The notes: generated by a model not told the origin, from the sequence alone. A stretch of DNA of 64,000 nt from JAWXTK01 sp044433645 (GCA_044433645.1 JAWXTK010000006.1:27465-91464), one strand, 5' to 3'. Shown: positions 8,978 to 17,895, numbered from the stretch's first letter. Made by a program: numbers and translations.

Positions 8978-9345
8978 AATGGAATATTTTTTTGTAAAAG
9001 TATGTAAAAACTTTTGAAATCAAAAATTCAGCTTAAAGATAAAGGGTTAAATCCGTGAAGATTTAACCCTTTGGTGAAAATTACATATAAAAACTAAACT
9101 ATTATGTTACAGTATAAAAAACCTTTTCTTTTTTTAAAAGTGAGATTGATTAGAGGGGCGTTACTTGATCTATAACTAGTAAACTACCAAACCCCCATTG
9201 TACGGATTTACTAAATCAAGTAACAGAGTTAGAATCATTACCCCTCAATCAATTCTCGAATAAACCCAAAATTAGTCTGTAATCTATAATAGAAGATGCA
9301 AAAGTGATGCAAAACGTTGCATCAATATTTAATTTTTTTTAATTT
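8978..9345. other. 368-bp AT-rich spacer with nested inverted repeats
   Basis: No plausible gene. It contains the 12-bp hairpin at 9041-9072 and a larger imperfect inverted repeat. The left part carries ATTGATTAGAGGGG followed by GTTACTTGAT; the right part (about 9211-9252) carries ATCAAGTAAC and CCCCTCAATCAAT, with extra bases inserted between the two matching blocks. About 45 bases separate the arms. I cannot tell a structured leader of the LuxR-type gene from a decayed repeat element. Confidence 0.5.
9041..9072. terminator. 12-bp perfect stem, candidate terminator
   Basis: AAAGGGTTAAAT (9041-9052), loop CCGTGAAG, ATTTAACCCTTT (9061-9072). It lies about 270 bases after the anti-sigma gene and 64 bases before the LuxR-type start codon, all on the minus strand. 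No strong U-run follows on either strand, so it may be a terminator or part of the regulator's leader. Confidence 0.45.
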
Positions 9346-10575
9346 TTATTTAACTTTTATCCTCAATCCTGCTTTAATGCCGAAATAAAAGGGGTTTTCG
9401 CTAATAAAATTTGTTGCAAAAGATGATGCATCTGGGTAATAATTTATCGTTGGCTCGGCATAAATACCCAAACTATTCATAACACGATACTCAACTCCTA
9501 TACCTGCATTCACCGAAGCAACCACTCCACTAAACTTAACTTTCTGAGTATTCGACTCAGATATACCTGTATAAATACGACTCATGTTAGTATCTAACTC
9601 ACCATAAATACCTCGCTCAACCATAAAACCAAGGCTCGAATAAAATCTTAATTTCTCGCTGTTAGAAAAATTATATTTTATAGCCAACGGGATACCCATA
9701 TATATTTGTCTACATTCAACACTATAATTTGTAGCGCTCGTAGAACCAGAACCCTCAGAACGTGTGCCTGTAAATAGCAAGCCTGATTCTATACTTAAAT
9801 CATTTTTTAGGATACAAATAGCATTTACACCAAAGGTTATAGGCCTAAGATGTTTAATAGTTGTGTATAAATTATCTGTTGAATTAGTGCCCCTAAACCA
9901 CGAAGACATATCACTTGTTGAGTAACTAGCATTTTCAAAGCCAAACGATGCGTGCGATGAGCCAAAAACCGACACAGCAACTCTTTTTAGAAAAGACGAC
10001 TTAGGCCTATCTATTTGTTGTGCTATCGAAGGCATAGCTTGCACTGGAACTATTTGCAAAGAAGTCTCAGCAGAAGTTATTTCTTGAGAGTTATCAAACA
10101 ATGAACTGCTAGAGTTTTGTTGTTTTTCTACAACTACTATCTCTTGAGGTGTTTCCAATTTTTCGGGAATGATAATTTTTATAGGCTCATTCTCAGCAAT
10201 AACGCTAGAGGTTGATGCTAAAACAATTTTTCCCTTAGTGTTGATTTCTTTCTCTGCAACCTCGATTTTCACCTTATGAGGTTCTTCTTTTTTAGGCTCA
10301 GGGAGTTTTATCTCGGCTATTTTTTTGACTGTTTCTGGAAATTGACTTTGATTATCTATATCTCTTATAATAAATATACCAACAAAGATAGCAGCAGCTA
10401 CTGCCACACTAGCAGCTACACCAAAAGCCTTGCGCCTGAGCAAAGGAGTCTTAGGGGCTAGTGCAGGTTTCTGCTCCAGACTCTTAGCGACCCTATCCCA
10501 TAGCTCTGGTGAGGGTTCTGCCTCTAAACCATACAAGGTTTTATTTAACTTATCTTCTAGTATATCTCTTTTCAT
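9346..10575 (-). CDS. Probable anti-sigma factor fused to outer-membrane beta-barrel domain
   Basis: 409 residues, starting one base after the stop of the ECF sigma factor gene. Residues 1-48 are a short cytoplasmic-type segment (LYGLEAEPSPELWDRVAKSL). One transmembrane helix follows at about 50-71 (VAASVAVAAAIFVGIFII). A long Lys/Glu/Pro-rich and Ser-rich stretch (about 80-195) comes next, then a 200-residue beta-rich domain typical of PorT-like outer-membrane barrels (GIPLAIKYNF, GIGVEYRVMNSLGIYAEP, FGIKAGLRIKVK). No zinc-binding HxxxCxxC motif is seen. The architecture suggests a protein spanning the envelope, holding the sigma factor at the inner membrane. Function is inferred from synteny and topology. 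Confidence 0.75.
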   Translation of the reverse strand: MKRDILEDKLNKTLYGLEAEPSPELWDRVAKSLEQKPALAPKTPLLRRKAFGVAASVAVAAAIFVGIFIIRDIDNQSQFPETVKKIAEIKLPEPKKEEPHKVKIEVAEKEINTKGKIVLASTSSVIAENEPIKIIIPEKLETPQEIVVVEKQQNSSSSLFDNSQEITSAETSLQIVPVQAMPSIAQQIDRPKSSFLKRVAVSVFGSSHASFGFENASYSTSDMSSWFRGTNSTDNLYTTIKHLRPITFGVNAICILKNDLSIESGLLFTGTRSEGSGSTSATNYSVECRQIYMGIPLAIKYNFSNSEKLRFYSSLGFMVERGIYGELDTNMSRIYTGISESNTQKVKFSGVVASVNAGIGVEYRVMNSLGIYAEPTINYYPDASSFATNFISENPFYFGIKAGLRIKVK

Positions 10576-11157
10576 CTATTTTTCGTAGTCTAAAAGTAAT
10601 TGAGATAATTTTGCTCTGGCCCTAGAATATTGCGAACGTGATGTGTTTTCGCTAATATCTAGCATCTCACCAATTTCTTTGTGAGAATAGCCTTCAACTG
10701 CATAAAGGTTAATAATTGTTTTATAACCTTCGGGCAATTTATCTATTATATTAGTTAAATCCTGGGCTGATATTTGGTCAACAACAGAAGCTTCTTTGTT
10801 ACTTAATGAATTTTGTTCGTCTACATTACTAGCATCAAGCAGGGGATTTTTTTCTCTCAGATGAGTTAGTGCCGTGTTAATAAATATACGTCTACACCAC
10901 CCCTCAAACGAGCCTTCAAAACGATAGAGTTTAATTTTAGTGAAGAGGGTTATAAATCCATCGTGAAGCACATCCTCGGCCTCAACTCTATCCTTGATAT
11001 AGCGACAGCAGACACCATACATGATTTTCCCGTAGCGTAAATATAATTCACGACGGGCTTCATCATCATTTTGCTGGCATTTTTTTATTAACTGCTCCTG
11101 AGTCACTTCAAGTTTAGTGCTATAATTATGACGCAAAATACTACAAAAAAGTTGCAT
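10576..11157 (-). CDS. ECF-type RNA polymerase sigma factor
   Basis: 193 residues. Region 2 is visible as RYGKIMYGVCCRYIKDRVEAEDVLHDGF and FEGWCRRIFINTALTHLR. Region 4 reads LPEGYKTIINLYAVEGYSHKEIGEMLDISENTSRSQYSRARAKL. It directs polymerase to a specific promoter set, probably under control of the membrane protein encoded immediately downstream. The first ATG is used here; a GTG at codon 18 (before TQEQLIKKC) would give a start nearer the family norm. Divergent to rpiB. Confidence 0.92.
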   Translation of the reverse strand: MQLFCSILRHNYSTKLEVTQEQLIKKCQQNDDEARRELYLRYGKIMYGVCCRYIKDRVEAEDVLHDGFITLFTKIKLYRFEGSFEGWCRRIFINTALTHLREKNPLLDASNVDEQNSLSNKEASVVDQISAQDLTNIIDKLPEGYKTIINLYAVEGYSHKEIGEMLDISENTSRSQYSRARAKLSQLLLDYEK

Positions 11158-11183
11158 CTCAAAGAAAAAAATTTCTACCTTTG
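11152..11183 (+). promoter_or_regulatory. Promoter of rpiB
   Basis: TTG at 11152-11154 and TACCTTTG at 11176-11183, separated by 21 bases, match the Bacteroidota -33/-7 pattern. The rpiB ATG follows 26 bases later. The -33 element overlaps the first codons of the divergent sigma factor gene. Confidence 0.7.
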
Positions 11184-11209
11184 AGCAAAGTTAATAAAAA
11201 TAAGACAAA

Positions 11210-11641
11210 ATGAAAGTAGGAATTGCAGCAGATCATGCTGGTTATCAGATGAAAGAGTTTGTTTTAGGCTACCTTAGCAGCCTTGGACATGAGGTGTATG
11301 ATTTTGGCACTTTAAGTGAAGAAAGTGTAGATTATCCTGATTTTGCTCACCCTTTGGCCGAGGCCGTAGAGAAAAAAGAAGTTGAGCTAGGTTTTGCATT
11401 TTGTGGTAGTGCAAATGGAATTTCTATGACTCTAAACAAACACCAAGGCGTGCGTGCAGCTATATGTTGGTTGGCTGAAATCGCAACCCTAGCGCGCGAG
11501 CACAACGATGCAAATATTTGCAGTATGCCTGCTAGATATATTTCAAATGAGCTTGCAATAGAGATTACAGATGCTTTCTTAGCAGCTAATTTTGAGGGTG
11601 GCAGACACATTGCCAGAGTAAATAAAATTGCTTGCTCTTAA
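11210..11641 (+). CDS. rpiB: Ribose-5-phosphate isomerase B
   Basis: Interconverts ribulose 5-phosphate and ribose 5-phosphate in the pentose phosphate pathway. 143 residues, the usual RpiB/LacAB length. The N-terminal phosphate-binding AADHAGYQMK, the catalytic cysteine in FCGSANGISM (about residue 65) and the HNDANICSMPARYIS helix region are all present. Stand-alone gene on the + strand with its own promoter. Related LacA/LacB or allose isomerases are possible, but the motifs fit RpiB. Confidence 0.93.
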   Translation: MKVGIAADHAGYQMKEFVLGYLSSLGHEVYDFGTLSEESVDYPDFAHPLAEAVEKKEVELGFAFCGSANGISMTLNKHQGVRAAICWLAEIATLAREHNDANICSMPARYISNELAIEITDAFLAANFEGGRHIARVNKIACS

Positions 11642-11668
11642 GTAGCAGGCAATTCCCCCACTTTTTTT

Positions 11669-13057
11669 CTAAACAGTAATGTAAATATCTTCGCCTTTTA
11701 GGCGAACTAGTGCTTTGTCCCCCACAAAATCGTAGGCATTAGAGTAAATACAATCTATAATTTGCTCTCCGTGGGTGTTGATATAGCCATAAAGCCTATC
11801 TTTTTTTACAAGCAACAGACCATTGTCTGCAACATCGCCCATATAATCATAATTTTCTCTCGAGATAATCTCGCCCCTATTATTTAAAAGTGAGTAACCA
11901 CCTTCATTTTGCGCCATAACCACGCCAAAGGCTGCAAACCAACTCATATCCTCCCACTTGGGTTCTATCAAAAAATGCCCCTTAGTGTCTATGAGTGCAA
12001 ACTCTTCTTCTAGGCAAACCACGGCACACGAGCGAGTAAAATCTTCGGCATACTGAAATTCTTTATCAAACAATACCTCGCCACTTCTCCCGTCCACATA
12101 ATAAAACATCCCATTCTCTGCCCTTAAACACACAGGTCTCGTAGCATCCTTACCACTAGCAAAATAATCACTCAGCGAAGTCCCCTTAACTACTGACATC
12201 TCAAACTCCTTAGCTAAAGCATCAAAATCGCTGTGAGCAATCTCTGATATAAGTTCATTTATCTCTGCGCGCTCACCCCCATAGATCGAATCCAACAATT
12301 CAGTTAGGGCACTAAAATTTATACTCTGGGCAAAAGATTTAAAGACAGGAATTAAATTCCCCTTAGCCTCGACACTAAAAATATTCATCGCTCCCGAGCA
12401 AAGGAAATATTGGGGCACAACACACACCACAGCTATAAAAGATGCAAGAAAAGCAAAGGCCTTATTGTCGTTAAAAAAAGCTTGATTATTGCGCTCACCT
12501 TGGCTTTCAACAACACCTTCGCATGAGAGAGCCACTATTGGTTTATTAGCTTTTGTTACCCCTATTTTTTTAAGATCTAAACCCTTAAAATTCACTCTTT
12601 TACGATAGAATTCTTCGGCCATAAGAGCGATATTTTCAAGTAATTCTACCATGCTTTTTCTATCACAATTTAGAGCACATCGAGTCAAAAAATCGCTCAA
12701 ACTATCAGCCTCAACACTATCCTGCAAAACCACATCACAGCTTTTTGTGCGAGATAAGTTATTGAAAATCAGCATCTCATCATGCAAGAATTTCCACCTG
12801 CATATAAACTCGCTGTTTAAAGATTGAAACCTAAGATTAAGATTGTCAAAACGTCGCCTAGCAGAGTCTCTATCACCCAAAAAGCACCACATAACTTTTT
12901 TTTGACCCTTATAACGTATCTTAAAATATGCTATTCTGTTTTCAACATAAAAGTCGTAATCCCCGTCTTTTTTTCGCTCAAGAGAAATACTATTTCCAAG
13001 AGTTAAAAACATACCATAGGGATTGCTGAGGGTTTCTATATATTTACTTAAATTCAT
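11669..13057 (-). CDS. Pseudokinase-like protein with C-terminal WG repeats
   Basis: 462 residues. The first 280 align by eye with the kinase encoded two genes upstream: the opening LSKYIETLSNPYGMFLTL matches LSDYLEALENPKGIFKTL, and later helices keep the same order. The catalytic residues are gone. The Lys strand has Trp (KKVMWCF), the HGDIKPEN loop is replaced by FKGLDLKKI, and the metal-binding DLD is absent. Residues about 300-462 carry WG-type repeats (ALIDTKGHFLIEPKWEDMSW, LLNNRGEIISRENYDYMGD, YGYINTHGEQIID). Its ATG overlaps the vWA stop by four bases, so the two are translationally coupled. Probably a sensor or scaffold; inference. Confidence 0.7.
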   Translation of the reverse strand: MNLSKYIETLSNPYGMFLTLGNSISLERKKDGDYDFYVENRIAYFKIRYKGQKKVMWCFLGDRDSARRRFDNLNLRFQSLNSEFICRWKFLHDEMLIFNNLSRTKSCDVVLQDSVEADSLSDFLTRCALNCDRKSMVELLENIALMAEEFYRKRVNFKGLDLKKIGVTKANKPIVALSCEGVVESQGERNNQAFFNDNKAFAFLASFIAVVCVVPQYFLCSGAMNIFSVEAKGNLIPVFKSFAQSINFSALTELLDSIYGGERAEINELISEIAHSDFDALAKEFEMSVVKGTSLSDYFASGKDATRPVCLRAENGMFYYVDGRSGEVLFDKEFQYAEDFTRSCAVVCLEEEFALIDTKGHFLIEPKWEDMSWFAAFGVVMAQNEGGYSLLNNRGEIISRENYDYMGDVADNGLLLVKKDRLYGYINTHGEQIIDCIYSNAYDFVGDKALVRLKGEDIYITV

Positions 13058-13908
13058 AATTTCGAGATAGTTACTGAGCCTATATTTATCAGTGAGAATA
13101 AATCATCTATCGAAGTATTAAAGCTCATAGCCTTGCATTCAGCCTCACTGCTAGAGTCTTTAATTTCACTTATCATGCCCTTGTAAAAGCTAGGCATATT
13201 GCTAGATAATTTGTAGAGCAAACGTGCGTGTTTTAACTCTGGTAATTCGTCTATTGAGCTAGGGAACAACACTTTAACATCCTCTGCACTTTTGCTATTT
13301 GAGATATGAATATTTAAGAAAATCACCTCGCCGTCATTTGTTGCAAGCGATTTAATTTTATTAGCTTTTACTTCTAATTCACTCTCGCTAACATCGTTAC
13401 ATTCTCCGTCGGTGATATTAATTATCATCAAGGGAAAGGAGTCCATATTTTTTTTACACCACCCTCTTGCTGCACGAAAAACCACCTCCAACGCTCCCCC
13501 CATAGGAGTCACTCCCTCACACCTAGGCTCAAACCATCTATTTTGCATAGTGGTGAACATTCTTTTTTGCTTGTCAGGAAATTCACGCACCTGGCTAACT
13601 TTAATCTTTTTAGGATTCATGGCGTAAAGCTTAGGCGCAGTAAGCCAAAACTTAGATTTTAGCAAGCGATTTTCTATGCCACATCCTCCATAACCTAGAA
13701 CTGCGATATCAAGATAATCATAGACCTCATCACGTGCTTTGCATCTTAAAATTAATTCGTGCAAGGCGTTATTTATAACCATACAAGAGAGTTCGGCCTT
13801 AGTTGTAAGCTCAGAATTATATCTTATCTTACCACTCATAGAGGCTGATTGATCTATCATAAATACTATGGCAGACTTTCTATCACGGGTTATACGTTGG
13901 CTATACAT
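13054..13908 (-). CDS. von Willebrand factor A domain protein, TerY-like
   Basis: 284 residues, almost entirely one vWA domain. The metal-ion-dependent adhesion site is intact: DQSAS (D19, S21, S23), the downstream Thr in GVTPMGGAL and the Asp in NITDGECND. No signal peptide or membrane helix, so it is cytoplasmic. Flanked by a protein kinase gene (18 bases upstream) and the pseudokinase-WG gene (overlapping). TerY-type vWA proteins are known to group with kinases and PP2C phosphatases in tellurite/stress (Ter) loci. No phosphatase is seen here. Confidence 0.82.
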   Translation of the reverse strand: MYSQRITRDRKSAIVFMIDQSASMSGKIRYNSELTTKAELSCMVINNALHELILRCKARDEVYDYLDIAVLGYGGCGIENRLLKSKFWLTAPKLYAMNPKKIKVSQVREFPDKQKRMFTTMQNRWFEPRCEGVTPMGGALEVVFRAARGWCKKNMDSFPLMIINITDGECNDVSESELEVKANKIKSLATNDGEVIFLNIHISNSKSAEDVKVLFPSSIDELPELKHARLLYKLSSNMPSFYKGMISEIKDSSSEAECKAMSFNTSIDDLFSLINIGSVTISKL

Positions 13909-13926
13909 AGATTTTTTTTAGTTTTT

Positions 13927-14802
13927 CTAAAAAAGCTCCTTCAAATTATCAATAATATAACTTGGTGAGCGTAAAGCTTTTAATTTAGCTGTAAATTTAA
14001 TATTTTCTCTCCACATTCCTAGCAAAATATTGTAAACTTCACTAGAATTATCAAAAATTTCTTCAGGATTTAGTATAATATTATCTCCCTTATGAAATCT
14101 CAAATAAAGGCTCTCATCAAAACTTAGGCCATGCAAACTAACGCTTATCACAAGCAAAGAATAATCATCAATATGCCTGTCATAATCACTCACTCCTCGC
14201 CCTGGGTGCACAAAGGGAGGTGTGCCCAAGTGAATATTATCCCCAGCATCAAGGCCTGGAATAAAGGCCGAGTCAAGGTCTATAAGTTTTAAACTATTAT
14301 CACACTCTAAGACAATAATATTTTCGGGCTTTATATCTCCATGTGCCCAATTTTGAGCTAAAAGATATTTTGCCATAGCATCAAAACTCTCGGCTAGTTC
14401 CCCTATTTTAGCCTTATCTTTACACTTAACAGCCCACTCTATTACATCAGCAAGGGTTTCGCCCTCTAACCAATCGCCCACAAGAGCCTCGCGCACATTA
14501 CTACGCCCTAGTCTATCAAAGACTGTGATTTCATCTGCAAGATAGCGATAATTTACTAGATAAGGGCAGGATAATTTAGACAAAAAGTCGTATTTATAAC
14601 ACAAAAAGGCAAGCTCGTTAACATAGCATTTAAGCATTAACGGCTTGCCTTCCAAGAAGATTTTAAAAACACAGGCATCTGCGCCTGAACTTATTTTTAT
14701 CTCATTGTAATCATCTCGCTCTAGGCTAATTTCACCTTTCAAAGTTTTGAAAATTCCCTTAGGATTTTCAAGTGCCTCAAGATAATCGCTCAGTAAACGC
14801 AA
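13927..14802 (-). CDS. Serine/threonine protein kinase-like protein
   Basis: 291 residues with an active-looking eukaryotic-type kinase core. There is a Lys in PLMLKCYV (K58), the catalytic loop HGDIKPEN (H154, D156, K158, N161), and DLD (175-177) in place of DFG. The alphaF-like segment is HIDDYSLLVISVSL. The glycine-rich loop is poor. No membrane helix. The start is TTG at 14802, supported by an AAGGAG Shine-Dalgarno sequence five bases upstream, unusual for this genome. It begins 15 bases after the DAHP synthase stop on the same strand and may be read through from that operon. Confidence 0.85.
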   Translation of the reverse strand: MRLLSDYLEALENPKGIFKTLKGEISLERDDYNEIKISSGADACVFKIFLEGKPLMLKCYVNELAFLCYKYDFLSKLSCPYLVNYRYLADEITVFDRLGRSNVREALVGDWLEGETLADVIEWAVKCKDKAKIGELAESFDAMAKYLLAQNWAHGDIKPENIIVLECDNSLKLIDLDSAFIPGLDAGDNIHLGTPPFVHPGRGVSDYDRHIDDYSLLVISVSLHGLSFDESLYLRFHKGDNIILNPEEIFDNSSEVYNILLGMWRENIKFTAKLKALRSPSYIIDNLKELF

Positions 14803-14817
14803 GATGACTCCTTTTTT

Positions 14818-15885
14818 TTATTTGTTCATTACACGGTTTTGACGGCTGATGCTCTCTAGGTGAATAGCCTCAAGTATGGTTTGCAAAAACTCTTCACTAA
14901 GGTTAAGACCTGACGCAGCAGTCATAACTTTTTCTCTAATACTGCTCCAACGTCCACCTTGAAGTATAGCTACGTCATTATCTTTTTTCACTTTACCTAT
15001 TCTCTCAGCAACTGCCATGCGACGTGAGAAAAGGTCAAATACTTCGTTGTCGATTTGGTCTATCTCGTCACGGTAAGAGTCAATAGTTTTGATGAAGTCT
15101 GGATCATTAACGCTATCTTTTCTCCAGTGAATAGAGTTAATCATTTTCACCAAGTTGTCTGGTGTAAGCTGTTGTGAAGCATCACTCCAAGCCTCGTCTG
15201 GGCAAATGTGGCTCTCAACGATAAGACCATCAAAACGTAGGTCAGCAGCTGTTTGAGCAACTTCTTGAAGGAAAGTACGGCTACCACAGATGTGTGAAGG
15301 GTCACAAATCATAGGGATATTTGGGTATCTTTGGCGCATTTCAAGAATAATGTGCCACATAGGCGCATTACGGTATTTAGTTTGTCCGAAGTAAGAGAAT
15401 CCACGGTGGATAAGACCTATGTTTTCCTCAGCAACACCAACATTTAGTAGACGAGCCACAGCTCCTCCCCAAAGGTCGATATCTGGATTCATAGGGTTTT
15501 TAATCAACACAGGAACATCAGTACCACGCAAAGCATCAGCAATATCTTGAACGCTAAAAGGGCTAACTGTTGTACGAGCACCTATCCAAAGCACATCTAC
15601 ACCAAACTCAAGGGCTTGCTCAACGTGTTTTGCAGATGCCACCTCAACTGCGATAGGCATGCCAGTGATTTCTTTAGCTTTAGCCATCCATGCTAAACCT
15701 TTAAGACCTGAACCTTCAAAAGTTCCTGGTTTAGTACGTGGTTTCCACACACCTGCTCTAAGCACGTCTACTTGTCCTGTTGCAGCAATTGCTTTGCAAG
15801 TTGCCAATGTTTGTTCCTCTGTCTCAGCGCTACATGGGCCCGAGATAATCAAAGGTTTCTTTAGGTTTAATTTGAATTTTGTCAT
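14818..15885 (-). CDS. Bifunctional DAHP synthase / chorismate mutase
   Basis: 355 residues. Residues 1-260 are a type I-beta DAHP synthase (GPCSAETEEQ, VLRAGVWKPRTKPGTFEG, LWIGARTTVSPF, PMICDPSHICG), which makes the first shikimate-pathway intermediate from phosphoenolpyruvate and erythrose 4-phosphate. Residues about 265-355 are an AroQ-type chorismate mutase helix bundle (RDEIDQIDNEVFDLFSRRM...ILQGGRWSSIREK). It thus combines the entry step with the branch-point step to prephenate. Last gene of the Phe/Tyr operon; its ATG overlaps the tyrA stop by four bases. Fused enzymes of this order are known in Bacteroidota. Confidence 0.95.
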   Translation of the reverse strand: MTKFKLNLKKPLIISGPCSAETEEQTLATCKAIAATGQVDVLRAGVWKPRTKPGTFEGSGLKGLAWMAKAKEITGMPIAVEVASAKHVEQALEFGVDVLWIGARTTVSPFSVQDIADALRGTDVPVLIKNPMNPDIDLWGGAVARLLNVGVAEENIGLIHRGFSYFGQTKYRNAPMWHIILEMRQRYPNIPMICDPSHICGSRTFLQEVAQTAADLRFDGLIVESHICPDEAWSDASQQLTPDNLVKMINSIHWRKDSVNDPDFIKTIDSYRDEIDQIDNEVFDLFSRRMAVAERIGKVKKDNDVAILQGGRWSSIREKVMTAASGLNLSEEFLQTILEAIHLESISRQNRVMNK

Positions 15886-16730
15886 TTCAGTATTTTCTTA
15901 ATTAAATTTGCTTTCTCTATCATTTTTGTAAGTCCCTCGCTGTCGTCTTTCTCCAACATTCTGCGAAGAATTTGAAGTTGGTGAATATGCTCGCGAAGCA
16001 CGTCCAATACATTATATTTATTCTTCATAAAAATCGGTGTCCACATACTAGCCGAACTCTTAGCCAAACGCACGGTGCTGTCAAAACCCCCTGCTGCTAA
16101 ATCGAAAATATGTTCCTGTTCACGCTCTTTCTCTAACACTGTTAGTGCTAAGGCAAACGAGCTAATATGCGAAATATGAGACACATAAGCCGAGTGCATA
16201 TCCTGGTCCTCGCCCGACATATATATTATAGGCATGCCTATCTTCTCGTACACTCCTTTAACCAATTCCAAAGCTTTTTCATCGCTCTGTTCCTTGTCGC
16301 AAATCACTACTGTGCGTCCAGTGAAAGCACCCTTGACTGCTGCCTCTGGGCCACTAAATTCGGTACCCCACATAGGGTGAGTTGCCACAAATCTTGCTCT
16401 CTTGCTGTGTTGTTCTATCATCTCCAGCAGGTCAACCTTCACCGAACCCATATCCATAACTGCCTGTTTATCAGACACTTTATTAAGTACCTTAACAGCC
16501 AAACCAGGGATAGTATCAACGGGTGTAGCCAAAACTATCAAATCTATCTCATCACTAGGTGCTATCTCATCCAAAGTAGCGATTTTATCTACCAGACCAA
16601 GCTCTAGAGCGCGCTTGCAATTAGCCTCGCTATTATCTACGCCCCAAACCTCAGAGCACAAACCATTGTCTTTAAGGCTCAGTGCAAACGAACCTCCAAT
16701 AAGACCTATACCTATAACTGCTGCTTTCAT
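15882..16730 (-). CDS. tyrA: Prephenate dehydrogenase
   Basis: Converts prephenate to 4-hydroxyphenylpyruvate for tyrosine synthesis using NAD(P). 282 residues. The Rossmann motif GIGLIGGSFALSL is at the N-terminus, followed by VLATPVDTIPGL and the substrate-site segment THPMWGTEFSGPEAA. The helical dimerisation part contains AYVSHISHISSFALALTV and FDLAAGGFDSTVRLA. No ACT domain, so feedback control at the protein level is less likely. It overlaps the DAHP synthase gene by four bases and is one base from the aminotransferase stop. Confidence 0.94.
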   Translation of the reverse strand: MKAAVIGIGLIGGSFALSLKDNGLCSEVWGVDNSEANCKRALELGLVDKIATLDEIAPSDEIDLIVLATPVDTIPGLAVKVLNKVSDKQAVMDMGSVKVDLLEMIEQHSKRARFVATHPMWGTEFSGPEAAVKGAFTGRTVVICDKEQSDEKALELVKGVYEKIGMPIIYMSGEDQDMHSAYVSHISHISSFALALTVLEKEREQEHIFDLAAGGFDSTVRLAKSSASMWTPIFMKNKYNVLDVLREHIHQLQILRRMLEKDDSEGLTKMIEKANLIKKILK

Positions 16731-16731
16731 C

Positions 16732-17895
16732 TTATAAATTTAAACCTTGTTTAATATCCTCAATAGCTTTTTCTATAGTTTGCTCAGTTGCACACAAACT
16801 AATTCGTAAATATCTATTTCCCTCGCTTCCAAAAATACCTCCAGGAGTGATAAATACCCCACATTTGTAAAGCACGTCATCTGCAAAGGTAAAACAATCG
16901 CCCGAGTAATCCTCAGGAAGTGATGCCCAAATAAACAATCCAGCCTGATTTTCCATATATTTACAACCCAAAACATCAAAAAGTTTCTTGCCAACGCTCT
17001 CGCGCGAGTAATAAACCTCATTTAGACTCTCATACCAACTCTCATCTAAATCAAGCGCCAGGGCAGCAGCTGCCTGAATAGGGTAAAACATACCTGAGTC
17101 CATATTACTTTTGAAACGTATGATTTGGTCAATAAATTCTGCTTTAGCACCTATCATTCCTATCCTCCAGCCCGACATATTGTGGCTCTTGCTCAGTGAA
17201 TTAAGCTCAATTACCACATCCTTGGCGCCTGGTATAGACAGCAAACTCATAGGTTTTTTGTTTCTAATAAAGCTATAAGGATTGTCGTGCACCAACAAAA
17301 TATTGTGTTTTTTAGCAAAGGCCACTAACTTTTCAAACATCTCAACAGTAGCATGAGCACCCGTAGGCATTTGAGGATAGTTTATCATCATTATCTTCAC
17401 GCCCTCTAATCCATTTGCCTCAATTTGCTCAAAATCTGGCAACCAATTATTTTTTTGCGAAAGATTATAATCCACAGCCACGCCCTCGGCGATAGTCACT
17501 GCCGAACGATAAGTTGGGTAACCAGGATTAGGAATTAACACCTTATCACCTTTATTTAAATAAGTCATGCAAATGTGCATAATACCTTCTTTAGAACCTA
17601 TAAGTGGTAAAATCTCGCTCGCAGCATCTAGCTCAACACCGTAGTAACGTTTGTACCAACGCGCAAAAGCCTCGCGAAGCACAACTGCACCCTTATAAGG
17701 CTGATAAGCATGATGATTGCTCATAGCAGCCACCCTAGATAGCTCGTCTATAACACTTTGGTGAGGAGGTCTATCAGGACTACCTATCCCTAGGTTAATC
17801 ACGCTCTTACCCTCAGCACGCATTTGGTCTATCTCTCTAAGTTTTTGCGAGAAATAGTATTCCCCCACACTCGATAATCTATTTGCTAACTCCAT
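16732..17895 (-). CDS. PLP-dependent class I/II aminotransferase of the aromatic operon
   Basis: 387 residues, fold type I. Visible motifs are NLGIGSPDRPPHQSV, YQPYKGAVVLREAFARWY, NPGYPTYRSAV, NYPQMPTGAHA, HDNPYSF and the PLP-lysine site NSLSKSHNMSGWRIGM, with a C-terminal RYLRISLC arginine. Its place between prephenate dehydratase and prephenate dehydrogenase genes argues for transamination of phenylpyruvate and 4-hydroxyphenylpyruvate, the last step to Phe and Tyr. By sequence alone it also resembles LL-diaminopimelate or aspartate aminotransferases. Start overlaps the pheA stop by one base. Confidence 0.88.
   Translation of the reverse strand: MELANRLSSVGEYYFSQKLREIDQMRAEGKSVINLGIGSPDRPPHQSVIDELSRVAAMSNHHAYQPYKGAVVLREAFARWYKRYYGVELDAASEILPLIGSKEGIMHICMTYLNKGDKVLIPNPGYPTYRSAVTIAEGVAVDYNLSQKNNWLPDFEQIEANGLEGVKIMMINYPQMPTGAHATVEMFEKLVAFAKKHNILLVHDNPYSFIRNKKPMSLLSIPGAKDVVIELNSLSKSHNMSGWRIGMIGAKAEFIDQIIRFKSNMDSGMFYPIQAAAALALDLDESWYESLNEVYYSRESVGKKLFDVLGCKYMENQAGLFIWASLPEDYSGDCFTFADDVLYKCGVFITPGGIFGSEGNRYLRISLCATEQTIEKAIEDIKQGLNL

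Noticed and set aside
16167..16737. Two + strand reading frames over tyrA
   Set aside because: Antisense shadows of a well-conserved gene, with no promoter or domain.
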